A stretch of DNA of 25,966 bases from Clostridiales bacterium (GCA_030154385.1 JASKJZ010000004.1:1-25966); one strand, 5' to 3'. Positions 8,089-16,603 are shown, counted from the stretch's first letter. Program-made: numbers and translations. The notes: generated by a model not told the origin, from the sequence alone.

Positions 8089-8625
8089 TTATACTAATTC
8101 AATTAATACTTCCATAGCAGCATCACCCTTACGCTGACCAATTTTAACGATTCTGGTATAACCACCGTTACGATCTGCATATTTTGGTGCGATTTCAGTA
8201 AATAATTTATCTGCAACATCTACTGTTTTTGTATTCTTTTTCTTACCAGCTGCTTCTGCAGGAACTTCTGTAATGCTGTAAAGCACTTTGTTCATCTGTC
8301 TTCTGGCATGAAGACGGCTTGCGCTGTCTTTTTTGATTTCTTTCTGCACTTCGTCATAAACGGTTACTTTCTTTCCATCTACAACTTCTTTTACTCTTTT
8401 ACCATCTTTATCTTTACGAGCTACTTTAGCAGTTACAGTAACGGTTTCGAAATTATCTTTTTCCTTTACTGCAAGAGCGATTAAATGCTCAGTAATTTTA
8501 CGGATTTCTTTCGCTTTTGCTTCTGTTGTAACGATTTTACCATTGTATAGTAAATTAGTCACCTGGTTACGAAGCAATGCTTTTCTCTGGCTTGATGTTC
8601 TACCAAGTTTTCTATATCCGGCCAT
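8089..8625 (-). CDS. rplQ: 50S ribosomal protein L17, enlarged form
   Basis: L17 lines the polypeptide exit-tunnel region of the large subunit. The N-terminus ([18 protein letters not shown]) and C-terminus ([25 protein letters not shown]) are canonical. The protein has 178 residues against about 115-130 usually. The extra length is a charged insertion at about residues 56-103 ([20 protein letters not shown] and following) and a Lys/Ala-rich stretch at about 118-135. The reading frame is intact, so this is an expansion, not an error. It is the last gene of the alpha series, 28 nt after rpoA. Confidence 0.96.
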   Translation of the reverse strand: MAGYRKLGRTSSQRKALLRNQVTNLLYNGKIVTTEAKAKEIRKITEHLIALAVKEKDNFETVTVTAKVARKDKDGKRVKEVVDGKKVTVYDEVQKEIKKDSASRLHARRQMNKVLYSITEVPAEAAGKKKNTKTVDVADKLFTEIAPKYADRNGGYTRIVKIGQRKGDAAMEVLIELV

Positions 8626-8653
8626 TTGTATTACCTCCTGTGATTTTTACGAT

Positions 8654-9613
8654 TTATTCATCACCTAAATTCAGTGACAAACCTAATTCTTTCAATTTTG
8701 CAAGCACTTCTTCTAATGACTTACGTCCTAAATTACGAACCTTCATCATATCTTCCGAAGTACGATTGGTTAATTCTTCTACTGTGTTGATGCCAGCTCG
8801 TTTCAGGCAGTTGTAAGAACGAACAGAAAGCTCTAATTCATCGATATTCATCTCCAGAACTTTTTCTTTCTCATTGTCCTCTTTTTCTACCATAATTTCT
8901 GCTGTCTTTGCATTTTCAGAAAGGTCGATAAACGAGTTCAAATGTGCGCTTAATACCTTCGCTGCCAAGCTCACTGCTTCATCTGGCTCTAGCGTTCCAT
9001 TGGTGTATACATCCAACGTAAGCTTGTCATAGTCTGTGATTTGACCAACACGAGTGTTTTGAACTGTTAAGTTAACGCGTTCAACTGGTGTATAAATAGA
9101 ATCAACTGGTATTACACCGATTGGAAGATCGTCATTTTTGTTTTTCTCCGCACTGATGTATCCTCTTCCTTTGGTAATCGTCAATTCCATATATAATTTG
9201 CAATCGGAACCGCCACTTAATGTAGCAATTACTAATTCTGGATTTAAAATCTCAATATCTGGATCTACCTGAATGTCTCCTGCCGTTACAACACCTTCAC
9301 CTTCAAACTCAATGTATGCAGTTTTTGGTTCATTCGTTTCACTTGTATTCTTAATTGCCAGGCTCTTAATGTTCATAATGATTTCTGTGACATCTTCCTT
9401 AACACCAGGAATTGCACTGAATTCATGTACAACGCCTTCAATCTTCACTTGACTTACAGCGCTACCAGGCAATGATGACAGCATAATTCTTCTCAAAGAA
9501 TTACCCAAAGTTGTACCATAACCTCTTTCGAGTGGTTCTACTACAAAACGTCCGTATTTTCTATCTTCAGAGATTTCTGCGATCTCAATTTTTGGTTTTT
9601 CAAAATCAAACAC
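8654..9613 (-). CDS. rpoA: DNA-directed RNA polymerase subunit alpha
   Basis: This 319-residue protein starts RNA polymerase assembly and contacts UP elements and activators. The N-terminal dimerisation domain (about 1-230) contains [19 protein letters not shown]. The C-terminal domain (about 255-315) has the helix-hairpin-helix [20 protein letters not shown] and the [10 protein letters not shown] motif. The start is GTG 9613, eight nucleotides after AGGAGG. A 128-nt spacer with a GC-rich stem-loop separates it from rpsD. Confidence 0.98.
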   Translation of the reverse strand: MFDFEKPKIEIAEISEDRKYGRFVVEPLERGYGTTLGNSLRRIMLSSLPGSAVSQVKIEGVVHEFSAIPGVKEDVTEIIMNIKSLAIKNTSETNEPKTAYIEFEGEGVVTAGDIQVDPDIEILNPELVIATLSGGSDCKLYMELTITKGRGYISAEKNKNDDLPIGVIPVDSIYTPVERVNLTVQNTRVGQITDYDKLTLDVYTNGTLEPDEAVSLAAKVLSAHLNSFIDLSENAKTAEIMVEKEDNEKEKVLEMNIDELELSVRSYNCLKRAGINTVEELTNRTSEDMMKVRNLGRKSLEEVLAKLKELGLSLNLGDE

Positions 9614-9696
9614 TACTGGACCCTCCTTTTGGGATTATGCTATAATTTGCAATCATTGAATTATATGGAAGATAAATCACAATATAACCTGGCCAT

Positions 9697-9718
9697 GAGC
9701 GCACGATAGAGCACGCCC
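9697..9718 (-). other. Stem-loop in the rpsD-rpoA spacer
   Basis: On the transcript strand GGGCGTGC and GTGCGCTC can pair over 8 bp (with G-U wobbles) around TCTATC. The rest of the 128-nt spacer is AT-rich, with a weak possible promoter (GTTATA, 17 nt, TATAAT) downstream of the hairpin. It could adjust the rpoA:rpsD ratio by processing, but this is inference. Confidence 0.4.
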
Positions 9719-9741
9719 AAACCGACCAAATATATTTGATA

Positions 9742-10338
9742 TTATTTACTATATAACTCGACGATAAGCACTTCATTTACAGGAACATCAATCTGATCTC
9801 TTGAAGGAATATCCTTTACAGTTCCGGTAAGTGCTTCATGATTTGCTTCTAGCCAACCTGGTACCAGTCTTCCGTCTGTTACTTCTAAGATATCTTTGTA
9901 TCTTTGAGCAGATTTGAATTTTTCTTTGATTTCGATAACATCCCCTGCTTTTACTACATAAGAAGGAATATTAATGCATTTTCCGTTTACTAATACATGC
10001 TTATGATCTACAATCTGTCTTGCTTCTTTTCTTGTTCTGCCATATCCCATACGATATAGTACATTGTCAAGTCTAAGCTCAAGAAGAATCATTAAGTTTT
10101 CACCAGTTGTACCATATTTAAGCTTCTTAGCCTTTGCAAAATTGTTACGGAAAGGTTTTTCTAATACGCCATATATAAACTTAGCTTTTTGCTTTTCTCT
10201 AAGCTGTAATCCGTACTCGCTCACTTTCTTGTTCGCTCTAGCATTTGTACGATTTGATTTTTTATCAAGTCCCATGAAAACTGGATCAATTCCAAGAGAT
10301 CTACATCTTTTAAGGACTGGAGTTCTATCGATTGCCAT
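9742..10338 (-). CDS. rpsD: 30S ribosomal protein S4
   Basis: This 198-residue primary 16S rRNA binder initiates 30S assembly. An S4 RNA-binding domain occupies about residues 88-145 (LRLDNVLYRMGYGRTRKEA...). The N-terminal segment has only one Cys (residue 12), so it lacks the four-Cys zinc knuckle found in some S4 proteins. In Bacillus rpsD stands alone; here it lies inside the alpha operon between rpsK and rpoA, the usual clostridial arrangement. S4 represses the alpha operon in enterobacteria; whether it does so here is unknown. Confidence 0.98.
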   Translation of the reverse strand: MAIDRTPVLKRCRSLGIDPVFMGLDKKSNRTNARANKKVSEYGLQLREKQKAKFIYGVLEKPFRNNFAKAKKLKYGTTGENLMILLELRLDNVLYRMGYGRTRKEARQIVDHKHVLVNGKCINIPSYVVKAGDVIEIKEKFKSAQRYKDILEVTDGRLVPGWLEANHEALTGTVKDIPSRDQIDVPVNEVLIVELYSK

Positions 10339-10361
10339 TCTAAATTACCTCCTATTAATAA

Positions 10362-10757
10362 TTAGACACGTCTACGTTTTGGTGGTCTACATCCGTTATG
10401 TGGTACTGGGGTAACATCTTTGATGCTAGTAACTTCGATTCCACATGCCTGAAGCGCACGAATTGCTGCTTCACGACCTGATCCAGGTCCTTTAACCATA
10501 ACTTCTACTGATTTTAAACCGTGTGGCAATGCAGCTTTTGCAGCTGTTTCAGCTGCCATCTGTGCAGCGTATGGTGTTGATTTTCTAGAACCACGAAATC
10601 CTAATCCACCTGCGCTAGCCCAAGAAATAGCATTACCTTCTGCATCTGTCAGAGTAACGATTGTATTATTAAAAGATGACTGAATATGTGCCTGTCCGCG
10701 ATCGACATTCTTTTTAACACGTCTCTTTGTCACTTTTTTTGCTACTTTTTTAGCCAT
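10362..10757 (-). CDS. rpsK: 30S ribosomal protein S11
   Basis: This 131-residue protein of the 30S platform lies near the E site. The conserved core [16 protein letters not shown], the [14 protein letters not shown] segment and the basic C-terminus [13 protein letters not shown] are all present. A Lys-rich N-terminus precedes the fold. It lies 31 nt after rpsM and 23 nt before rpsD, each with a strong ribosome binding site. Confidence 0.98.
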   Translation of the reverse strand: MAKKVAKKVTKRRVKKNVDRGQAHIQSSFNNTIVTLTDAEGNAISWASAGGLGFRGSRKSTPYAAQMAAETAAKAALPHGLKSVEVMVKGPGSGREAAIRALQACGIEVTSIKDVTPVPHNGCRPPKRRRV

Positions 10758-10788
10758 TTGACAAAACCTCCTAATGGATTTTTAAATT

Positions 10789-11157
10789 TTATTTTTTCTT
10801 ATTTGCAACGGTACGCTTAGGACCTTTTCTGGTTCTAGCATTTGTCTTAGTCTTCTGTCCACGAACAGGAAGTCCTTTTCTGTGACGGATTCCTCTGTAG
10901 CATCCGATTTCTTGTAAGCGCTTGATGTTAAGAGCGATTTCTCTGCGCAAATCACCTTCTACTTGATGTTTCGCATCGATAACGTCACGGATTCTGCCTA
11001 CTTCTTCATCTGTCAGATCCTTAACACGAGTATCAGGATTCACGTTTGCCTCAGCAAGAATACGATTTGAGGTCACTCTACCAATACCATAGATATAAGT
11101 AAGACCAATTTCAACACGTTTCTCTCTTGGTAAATCTACACCACTAATACGAGCCAT
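10789..11157 (-). CDS. rpsM: 30S ribosomal protein S13
   Basis: This 122-residue protein of the 30S head contacts the P-site tRNA through its basic tail and the 50S subunit through bridge B1. The N-terminus [21 protein letters not shown] and the C-terminal [17 protein letters not shown] are canonical. It follows rpmJ, but only after an unusually long 376-nt spacer full of inverted repeats. Confidence 0.98.
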   Translation of the reverse strand: MARISGVDLPREKRVEIGLTYIYGIGRVTSNRILAEANVNPDTRVKDLTDEEVGRIRDVIDAKHQVEGDLRREIALNIKRLQEIGCYRGIRHRKGLPVRGQKTKTNARTRKGPKRTVANKKK

Positions 11158-11533
11158 TGTGTTCTACCTCCGTAAATTTTCTTAGTTGGATTAATTAATA
11201 AATATTTTACATCGTCCTGTAATGAGCAGGACTGTTTGATTGATTATGCAGCAGCACGCTACTGCACCAGCCGCTTTAAACCATGATGTAACGGGATCAC
11301 CCCGCACATAGAAGAGCGCCATAATGAGACCCTCTTCAAAACGGTTAATCAGACCGTCCATGATATCATGCTGCATCGCGAACCACTTTTTACCAGTCCG
11401 TCCGGGCAGGAAGAAGCCCCAGTATCTTTTGATACTGTGCAGTCATAACACAGAAAGCAAAAACTATATCAAATATAAAAACAGCAGAAAAGCCAAAGAA
11501 TCCACTTTGGTTTTCGCCATTATCTATGATTCA
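11158..11533 (-). other. Structured 376-nt spacer between rpmJ and rpsM (candidate RNA element)
   Basis: Eight inverted repeats follow one another without overlap: 11214-11232 (GTCCTG/CAGGAC), 11247-11266 (TGCAG/CTGCA), 11292-11304 (CGGG/CCCG), 11311-11337 (GAAGAG/CTCTTC), 11341-11357 (ACGGT/ACCGT), 11359-11370 (palindrome CATGATATCATG), 11404-11419 (GGGC/GCCC) and 11420-11437 (CAGTATC/GATACTG, TTTT loop). The block looks richer in G+C than its flanks. A 61-codon minus-strand frame (11376-11191) exists, but it has no recognisable family and no ribosome binding site that I can see. A structured leader or processing RNA for the alpha operon fits better; a decayed insertion is the alternative. 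Confidence 0.5.
11484..11514 (-). terminator. Possible weak terminator/attenuator after rpmJ
   Basis: On the transcript strand CCAAAG and CTTTGG pair around TGGATT about 20-40 nt after the rpmJ stop codon. AAAA on the left and CTTTT on the right extend the stem with one bulged base, followed by a broken T-rich run. It could attenuate transcription before the structured spacer. It is much weaker than the terminators after infA and rplQ. Confidence 0.35.
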
Positions 11534-11647
11534 TTAGCCTTGTCTTTGCTTGTGTTTTGGATTTTCACAGATTACTCTGATACTTCCTTTTCTTTTAATG
11601 ATTTTGCATTTTTCACAAATCGGTTTAACTGATGATCTTACCTTCAT
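11534..11647 (-). CDS. rpmJ: 50S ribosomal protein L36, zinc-binding form
   Basis: This 37-residue small-subunit-sized protein belongs to the 50S subunit. The translation begins [15 protein letters not shown] and ends [10 protein letters not shown]. Cys11, Cys14, Cys27 and His32 form the zinc site, so this is the C+ paralogue. ATG 11647 follows AAAGGAGA. A promoter 35-60 nt upstream makes it the first gene of the alpha series here, separated from infA by a terminator and the PH-domain gene. Confidence 0.97.
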   Translation of the reverse strand: MKVRSSVKPICEKCKIIKRKGSIRVICENPKHKQRQG

Positions 11648-11680
11648 TGCAATCTCTCCTTTCGCAAAAGTCCACTTAAT

Positions 11681-11709
11681 ATCCTATCACATAATTATTC
11701 CCATTGCAA
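11681..11709 (-). promoter_or_regulatory. Predicted promoter for the rpmJ-rpsM-rpsK-rpsD-rpoA-rplQ series
   Basis: On the minus strand TTGCAA (11709-11704) and TAGGAT (11686-11681) are spaced by 17 nt, placing the start about 27 nt before the rpmJ ATG. The same -35 hexamer, TTGCAA, is used by the predicted S10 operon promoter. An A-rich run upstream could act as an UP element. Confidence 0.5.
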
Positions 11710-11808
11710 GCACTTTTTTTATTTTTTTCATCTTTGTTTTTCGACATGCATTTCTTCTTATTATATAAGATAACATCGATTGCTAGCACACCTGCTCCCA
11801 AGCCATGA

Positions 11809-12168
11809 TTATTGTTCGAGCTCATAATTATCGCCAAGATCTAGGGTATTTATCGTTCTTTTCTTGATGCGTTGCTCCTCGGATTTTTCAAGTATGAATT
11901 CTTTCACTTCGTTATAATTTCGAATATGCTGTAATGTAATGGTTGGGGTTGTGATATCTCCTGTTCTGCAAATAATCGTACCAAGTCGAAAGATTCGTTC
12001 TAGTAGACTTCGCTTCAAGGTCACATCAATCACCTTATACAAATAGCAATTTTCCTCTGTTTGACTGATAAATCCCGTTTTTACGATTAAATTCTCATCC
12101 TTAATAATATACCATGTAAAACTAAGCGGTAACCCACCAAATGCGGTTCTTTTTTTCTCTTTGAACAT
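11809..12168 (-). CDS. Small PH-domain (bPH2/DUF304-like) protein
   Basis: This 119-residue soluble protein has no membrane helix. The pattern NLIVKTGFISQTEENCYLYK, then VIDVTLKRSLLERIFRLGTI, then a short D-x-T-x-P-T strand and a C-terminal helix is that of the bacterial pleckstrin-homology-like domain of the YdbS/YdbT kind. Its function is unknown. It sits between infA, which ends in a terminator, and the rpmJ promoter, so it is probably a single-gene unit inserted in the usual infA-rpmJ junction. AAGGAG precedes the ATG at 9 nt. The domain call comes from pattern recognition only. Confidence 0.7.
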   Translation of the reverse strand: MFKEKKRTAFGGLPLSFTWYIIKDENLIVKTGFISQTEENCYLYKVIDVTLKRSLLERIFRLGTIICRTGDITTPTITLQHIRNYNEVKEFILEKSEEQRIKKRTINTLDLGDNYELEQ

Positions 12169-12224
12169 TCTGCACCTCTCCTTATTCGTGTTTATCGTAT
12201 GGTTTTCATATTGACCCCAACCTC

Positions 12225-12252
12225 ATTTTATCATGTTATGGCGAATAAGCAA
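12225..12252 (-). promoter_or_regulatory. Possible promoter for the PH-domain gene
   Basis: On the minus strand TTGCTT (12252-12247) and TAAAAT (12230-12225; 5/6) are spaced by 16 nt, starting where the infA terminator ends. The -35 box is poor. A promoter is expected here because of the terminator. Confidence 0.3.
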
Positions 12253-12286
12253 GAAAAAAGGATTGGTGCATTCATGCACCAATCCT
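12252..12286 (-). terminator. Strong intrinsic terminator after infA
   Basis: The segments 12260-12270 and 12275-12285 are perfectly complementary (GGATTGGTGCA / TGCACCAATCC), an 11-bp stem with a 4-nt loop. On the transcript strand it is followed directly by TTTTTTCT. It lies 25 nt after the infA stop codon and separates the S10-spc series from the alpha series. Confidence 0.92.
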
Positions 12287-12310
12287 CTATATGAATCCTT
12301 TATCTCTCGA

Positions 12311-12529
12311 TTATTTATCCCTCCAGATAATTCTTCCTTTTGTCAAATCATAGGGAGAAAGTTCCAGGGTAACCTTATCGCCTGGTAAAATACGAATAAA
12401 ATTCATTCTTAACTTTCCGCTAATATGTGCCAATACGATATGACCATTCTCAAGTTCCACACGAAACATTGCATTTGGTAACTTTTCCACTACTTTTCCT
12501 TCGATTTCCACAACATCTGTTTTTGACAT
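12311..12529 (-). CDS. infA: Translation initiation factor IF-1
   Basis: This 72-residue single OB-fold protein binds the 30S A site during initiation. Its sequence is canonical throughout: [18 protein letters not shown], then [20 protein letters not shown] and [15 protein letters not shown]. It lies 31 nt after map with a good ribosome binding site. It is the last gene before a strong terminator. Confidence 0.98.
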   Translation of the reverse strand: MSKTDVVEIEGKVVEKLPNAMFRVELENGHIVLAHISGKLRMNFIRILPGDKVTLELSPYDLTKGRIIWRDK

Positions 12530-12560
12530 TTTCTAACCTCCTACTAACAATTCCGACGAT

Positions 12561-13322
12561 TTATAAATTTTTTGGCAAGGATAAGATTTCTGGTTCTCCG
12601 TCTGTAATCAGAACGGTATTTTCATAGTGCGCAGATAACGATTCATCTTGCGTCACAACGGTCCAGTCATCCTCCAACCACCAAACATCATAAGCTCCTG
12701 CATTTACCATTGGCTCAATTGCCAACGTCATACCAGGTACCAATTTGATTCCACGACCGCGTGGCTTAAAGTTTGGGATCTGTGGTTCTTCATGAAGCTG
12801 TTCACCAATTCCATGTCCGACCAAATCCCGTACGATAGAAAATCCATTGGACTCTACATAATCTTGTATCGCTTTTGAAATGTCATATAAGTGATTGCCC
12901 GCTTTGGCAAACTTAATTCCTTCAAAAAAGCTTTGCTTTGTCACTTGAATCAAGCGATTCGCTTCCTCGCTTATCTGCCCGATTCCATGTGTTCTTGCCG
13001 CGTCTGATTGATATCCCTTGTAAATGACACCTGCATCTAAGCTTACAATATCGCCTTCCTTAATCAAGCGCTTTTTATTCGGAATCCCATGCACGACTTC
13101 ATCGTTGATAGACACACAAATAGAAGCTGGATAGCCGTTATAATTGAGGAAAGAAGGGATGCAATCATAGCTTCGAATCATTTCCTCTCCTAAACGGTCA
13201 ATATCCAAGGTTGACATACCTGGTTTTAAAGCCTTTCCAAGCTCTTCATGAACCTGGTAAAGGATTTTACCTGCTTCGCGCATTAATTCGATTTCTCTGT
13301 TAGATTTTATTGTCACAGACAT
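12561..13322 (-). CDS. map: Methionine aminopeptidase, type I
   Basis: This 253-residue metalloenzyme removes the N-terminal Met from new proteins. The five metal ligands are present: Asp96 (SLDAG), Asp107 (SDAAR), His170 (VGHGIG), Glu203 (AIEPM) and Glu234 (ENTVLIT); His79 (VVHGIP) is the conserved catalytic-pocket His. ATG 13322 is preferred because AGGGTGA lies upstream; GTG 13331 in the same frame overlaps the adk stop codon and has no ribosome binding site. The position after secY-adk is standard. Confidence 0.97.
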   Translation of the reverse strand: MSVTIKSNREIELMREAGKILYQVHEELGKALKPGMSTLDIDRLGEEMIRSYDCIPSFLNYNGYPASICVSINDEVVHGIPNKKRLIKEGDIVSLDAGVIYKGYQSDAARTHGIGQISEEANRLIQVTKQSFFEGIKFAKAGNHLYDISKAIQDYVESNGFSIVRDLVGHGIGEQLHEEPQIPNFKPRGRGIKLVPGMTLAIEPMVNAGAYDVWWLEDDWTVVTQDESLSAHYENTVLITDGEPEILSLPKNL

Positions 13323-13327
13323 ATTGT

Positions 13328-13969
13328 TCACCCTATAATTTTCTGTATAGCTGCAAAAACATCAGCTACATCTTGTGTTCCATCAATTTCAACAAGTAAC
13401 TTTTGATTGGTATAATAATCAATCAACGGCTGCGTCTGCTCATGATATACATCCAGACGCTTCTTTACGGTTTCTGGCTTATCATCTTCACGAAGAACCA
13501 ACTCACCACCGCAATAATCGCATACATTTTCTACCTTAGGAGGCGTATAAACCGTATGATAGGTTCCTCCGCATCCAATGCATGCTCTTCTACCAGACAT
13601 TCTATGAATAATTGTCTCATCTGGTACCTCTACATCGATAGCATAATCAATGGATTCTCCAATCGCTTTAAGCGCTCGGTCAAGTGCTTCAGCCTGTGGT
13701 ATAGTCCTTGGAAATCCATCCAACACATAACCAGCCTTTGCATCCTCCATTGCAATACGATCTACTACTAAGTCTACCACCAATTCATCGGGTACTAAAA
13801 GTCCCTGATCCATATACTCTTTTGCCTTTATTCCAAGGGGCGTACCATTTTTAATGTTTGCCCGAAAAATATCACCTGTTGATATATGCGGAATTTGATA
13901 AGTGTCCGCAATTTTTTTAGCCTGCGTACCTTTTCCAGCACCAGGGCCACCCAACATAATAATCTTCAT
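13328..13969 (-). CDS. adk: Adenylate kinase, zinc-LID form
   Basis: This 213-residue enzyme interconverts 2 ADP with ATP + AMP. The P-loop GGPGAGKGT is at 7-15 and GFPRT at 85-89. The LID carries Cys130, Cys133, Cys150 and Cys153, a structural zinc site typical of Gram-positives. ATG 13969 (MKIIMLGG) follows GGAGG; the frame is open 17 codons further upstream, but that part lies in the spacer. The 72-nt secY-adk spacer holds a GGGACG/CGTCCC stem (13998-14026). Confidence 0.98.
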   Translation of the reverse strand: MKIIMLGGPGAGKGTQAKKIADTYQIPHISTGDIFRANIKNGTPLGIKAKEYMDQGLLVPDELVVDLVVDRIAMEDAKAGYVLDGFPRTIPQAEALDRALKAIGESIDYAIDVEVPDETIIHRMSGRRACIGCGGTYHTVYTPPKVENVCDYCGGELVLREDDKPETVKKRLDVYHEQTQPLIDYYTNQKLLVEIDGTQDVADVFAAIQKIIG

Positions 13970-13997
13970 AGTATGACACCTCCACAAAATACGTATA

Positions 13998-14026
13998 GGG
14001 ACGATAAACCAAAGGTCCACCGTCCC
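13998..14026 (-). other. Stem-loop in the secY-adk spacer
   Basis: GGGACG (13998-14003) and CGTCCC (14021-14026) are perfectly complementary with a 17-nt loop. It has no T-tract, so it is not a terminator; a role in processing is possible. Confidence 0.35.
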
Positions 14027-14041
14027 AAAATCCTATGTTCT

Positions 14042-15376
14042 CTAGTCGTTTAAGAATCCCTTGTAATGTCGAACAAGCATCATAGACTCAATTTGTTTCA
14101 TTGTCTCAAGTACAACACCCACGATGATGATAAGGGATGTTCCACTAAAGGAAACACTAGCATCAAATGCTCCAGAGAAAAAGATTGGTACTACTGCTAT
14201 AATCGTTAAGCCAACTGCTCCGATAAAGATGATATAATTAAGCACCTTTGTCAAGTAATCTGTGGTAGGCTTTCCAGGACGAATACCCGGAATAAAGCCG
14301 CCTTGCTTCTTCATGTTATTCGATACTTCAATCGGATTAAAGGTAATCGAAGTATAGAAGTAAGCAAAAAAGATAACAAGTACAATATACATCAACAATC
14401 CCAATGAATATTTGAATTCTGAAAAACTAGTTAAGTTACACCAAGATCCCTGATTTAAGACTTTTAAAATCTTTTGAACCAAGGTAGCACCTGAACCAGA
14501 TGCTGGTGCAACATTCATGAACTGGGCAATTACGATTGGAAATGACATCAAAGAGCTTGCGAAGATGACTGGGATAACTCCAGCTGTATTTACCTTAAGA
14601 GGAATATGGGAAGACTGACCACCTACCATCTTTCTTCCCTGCACTTTTTTTGCATATTGTACAGGAATTCTTCTCTCGCCGTCTTGTAAAACAATAATGA
14701 ATACTACCATTCCTAAAATAACTGCAAGAATAATCACAGCAGCAATAATTGCATTGACTACTGATGCATCCGCAATAAACTTACCATAAAGGCTCATTAA
14801 GTCCTCTGGTATTCTAGAAATAATATTAATCAATAAGACAATAGAAATACCATTTCCAACACCATTTTCTGTAATCTGTTCTCCAATCCACATTAAGAAT
14901 GCGGATCCAGCCGTAAGCGATGTTACGATAACAGCTACGTTTGTAAAGGTAATTCCACCGTTTAATAAACCTTGGTTACCAAATCCGATTGCCATTGCAA
15001 TACTCTCAATCAAAGAAAGAGCAATGGTAACATAACGGGTATATTCTACAATTTTCTTTCTTCCATCTTCGCCGTCTTTTTGCATTTCCTCAAGCTTTGG
15101 AATCGCAATCGTTAAGAGCTGCATGATAATGGAAGAAGTAATATAAGGCGTAATATTCAATGCAAAGATGGACATTTTGGTAAATGAACCACCTGTCATT
15201 GCATCAAAAAAGTTAAGCGCGGTCTGCTGATCAAACCAGCTTGCGAAGTAGTCCCTATTGACACCCGGTACAGGAAGCTGGCATCCCAGCCTCACTATAA
15301 CCAATGCAACAAAAGTATATATTAGCTTTTTTCTAATATCCTTAATTTTAAGAGCATTCTGGAGTGTTTTAAACAT
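14042..15376 (-). CDS. secY: Protein translocase subunit SecY
   Basis: This 444-residue protein is the channel of the Sec translocon, with ten predicted membrane helices. The N-terminal cytoplasmic segment (FKTLQNALKIKDIRKKLIYT) leads into helix 1, with the conserved PVPGV after it. Other family marks are the cytoplasmic loop QDGERRIPVQYAKKVQGRK and the loop FIPGIRPGKPTTDYL. It starts 3 nt after the rplO stop codon, so the two are translationally coupled. Placement between L15 and adenylate kinase is nearly universal. Confidence 0.98.
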   Translation of the reverse strand: MFKTLQNALKIKDIRKKLIYTFVALVIVRLGCQLPVPGVNRDYFASWFDQQTALNFFDAMTGGSFTKMSIFALNITPYITSSIIMQLLTIAIPKLEEMQKDGEDGRKKIVEYTRYVTIALSLIESIAMAIGFGNQGLLNGGITFTNVAVIVTSLTAGSAFLMWIGEQITENGVGNGISIVLLINIISRIPEDLMSLYGKFIADASVVNAIIAAVIILAVILGMVVFIIVLQDGERRIPVQYAKKVQGRKMVGGQSSHIPLKVNTAGVIPVIFASSLMSFPIVIAQFMNVAPASGSGATLVQKILKVLNQGSWCNLTSFSEFKYSLGLLMYIVLVIFFAYFYTSITFNPIEVSNNMKKQGGFIPGIRPGKPTTDYLTKVLNYIIFIGAVGLTIIAVVPIFFSGAFDASVSFSGTSLIIIVGVVLETMKQIESMMLVRHYKGFLND

Positions 15377-15379
15377 TTC

Positions 15380-15820
15380 CTAGATCACCTCTGCTTTTCC
15401 ACCAAGAGCCTCAATTTTTGTTACAGCGCCTGCGCTATAAGCATTTACCTTAACGTTGAGCTTCTTAGTTAATTCCCCATTTCCAAGAATTTTAACTCCA
15501 TCTCTTGGATTTTTAACGATACCAGCTTCCATTAATGTTGCCACTGTAACTTCTGCACCATCCTCAAAAATATTGAGCATATCTACATTAATACCAACGA
15601 TTTCCTTTGTATTTCTATTTGTGAATCCTCTCTTTGGTATTCTTCTGTATAAAGGCATCTGACCACCTTCAAAACCAGGTCTTGGAGCTCCAGAACGAGC
15701 TTTTTGTCCCTTGTGACCTTTACCAGCAGTCTTACCATTTCCTGATCCATGTCCACGGCCTCTTCTGAAATTATCATTTTGTTTTGAGCCTTCAGCAGGT
15801 CTTAATTCTGATAAATTCAT
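15380..15820 (-). CDS. rplO: 50S ribosomal protein L15
   Basis: This 146-residue late-assembly 50S protein has a Gly/Arg/Lys-rich extended N-terminal half ([20 protein letters not shown]) and a globular C-terminus. ATG 15820 ([11 protein letters not shown]) is chosen; the GTG three codons upstream lies in the GGAGGTG ribosome binding site. Confidence 0.97.
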   Translation of the reverse strand: MNLSELRPAEGSKQNDNFRRGRGHGSGNGKTAGKGHKGQKARSGAPRPGFEGGQMPLYRRIPKRGFTNRNTKEIVGINVDMLNIFEDGAEVTVATLMEAGIVKNPRDGVKILGNGELTKKLNVKVNAYSAGAVTKIEALGGKAEVI

Positions 15821-15852
15821 TTCGTGCACCTCCTATTCATTCTAAATCTTTC

Positions 15853-16035
15853 CTAGATTTCTTCAACTTTAACTAAGTGTCTAACATGCCAAATCATGCC
15901 TCGTACTGCTTCATTATCTGGCATTTCAACTGAGTTATATACTTTTTTTAAGCCTAATGCTTCTACTGTCGCTCTGTGCTTAGGAATCGCACCGATTGTA
16001 GACTTAACTAACGTAATTTTTAATTTATCAGCCAC
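15853..16035 (-). CDS. rpmD: 50S ribosomal protein L30
   Basis: This 60-residue protein has the L30 fold, with the conserved KITLVKSTIGAIPKHRATVEALG and C-terminal VRGMIWHVRHLVKVEE. The start codon is GTG 16035, about 9 nt after GGAGG; no ATG is available in frame near it. It lies between rpsE and rplO as usual. Confidence 0.96.
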   Translation of the reverse strand: MADKLKITLVKSTIGAIPKHRATVEALGLKKVYNSVEMPDNEAVRGMIWHVRHLVKVEEI

Positions 16036-16093
16036 GTATCTACACCTCCTGATTTAGTGGCGAAGAATATACCATTCTTCCGGTTCAATTTAC

Positions 16094-16603
16094 CTATCCT
16101 AAAAGCTCTTCTACAGAAAGTCCGCGAAGTTTTGCAACTTCTTCTGCTGTCTTTAAATGGCTCAAACCTTCGATTGTAGCAAGTACTACGTTCTGCTTGT
16201 TGTTTGATCCCAAAGACTTTGTACGGATATTCTTGAATCCAGCTAATTCAAGTACGTTACGGGCAGGACCTCCTGCGATGATTCCAGTACCTTCTGGGGA
16301 ACGTTTCAGCATTACGGTAGCACTGCCGAACTTTCCAACATAATCATGAGGTACACTACCATTTTCATCTAAAGGCAAGGAAATTAACTTCTTGATTGCA
16401 TCTTCTTTTCCTTTGCGGATAGCTTCTGGAATTTCGGAAGCTTTACCTAAACCAGCACCAACGTGTCCATTTTTGTCACCGACAACAACTAACGCAGTAA
16501 ACCGGAAGTTACGACCACCTTTTACTACTTTAGTAACACGTTTAATTGATACTACTTTATCTTCTAATTCCAACTGACTAGCATCAATGATTTCACGTTT
16601 CAT
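16094..16603 (-). CDS. rpsE: 30S ribosomal protein S5
   Basis: This 169-residue protein is involved in mRNA entry and decoding fidelity. The N-terminal double-stranded-RNA-binding-like domain contains [20 protein letters not shown] and the C-terminal part [18 protein letters not shown]. The basic loop VVKGGR, where spectinomycin resistance changes arise in other bacteria, is of ordinary sequence. It lies 20 nt after rplR. Confidence 0.98.
   Translation of the reverse strand: MKREIIDASQLELEDKVVSIKRVTKVVKGGRNFRFTALVVVGDKNGHVGAGLGKASEIPEAIRKGKEDAIKKLISLPLDENGSVPHDYVGKFGSATVMLKRSPEGTGIIAGGPARNVLELAGFKNIRTKSLGSNNKQNVVLATIEGLSHLKTAEEVAKLRGLSVEELLG

Noticed and set aside
9656..9678. Strong promoter between rpsD and rpoA
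   Set aside because: TATAAT is present, but the best -35 match (GTTATA) is 3 of 6; not strong enough to list as a separate feature.
11191..11376. 61-codon open frame on the minus strand in the rpmJ-rpsM spacer, extendable upstream in frame to about 11430
   Set aside because: I see no ribosome binding site at its start, it has no family resemblance, and it runs through eight inverted repeats that explain the region better as structured RNA. Frames beside it are interrupted by stops.
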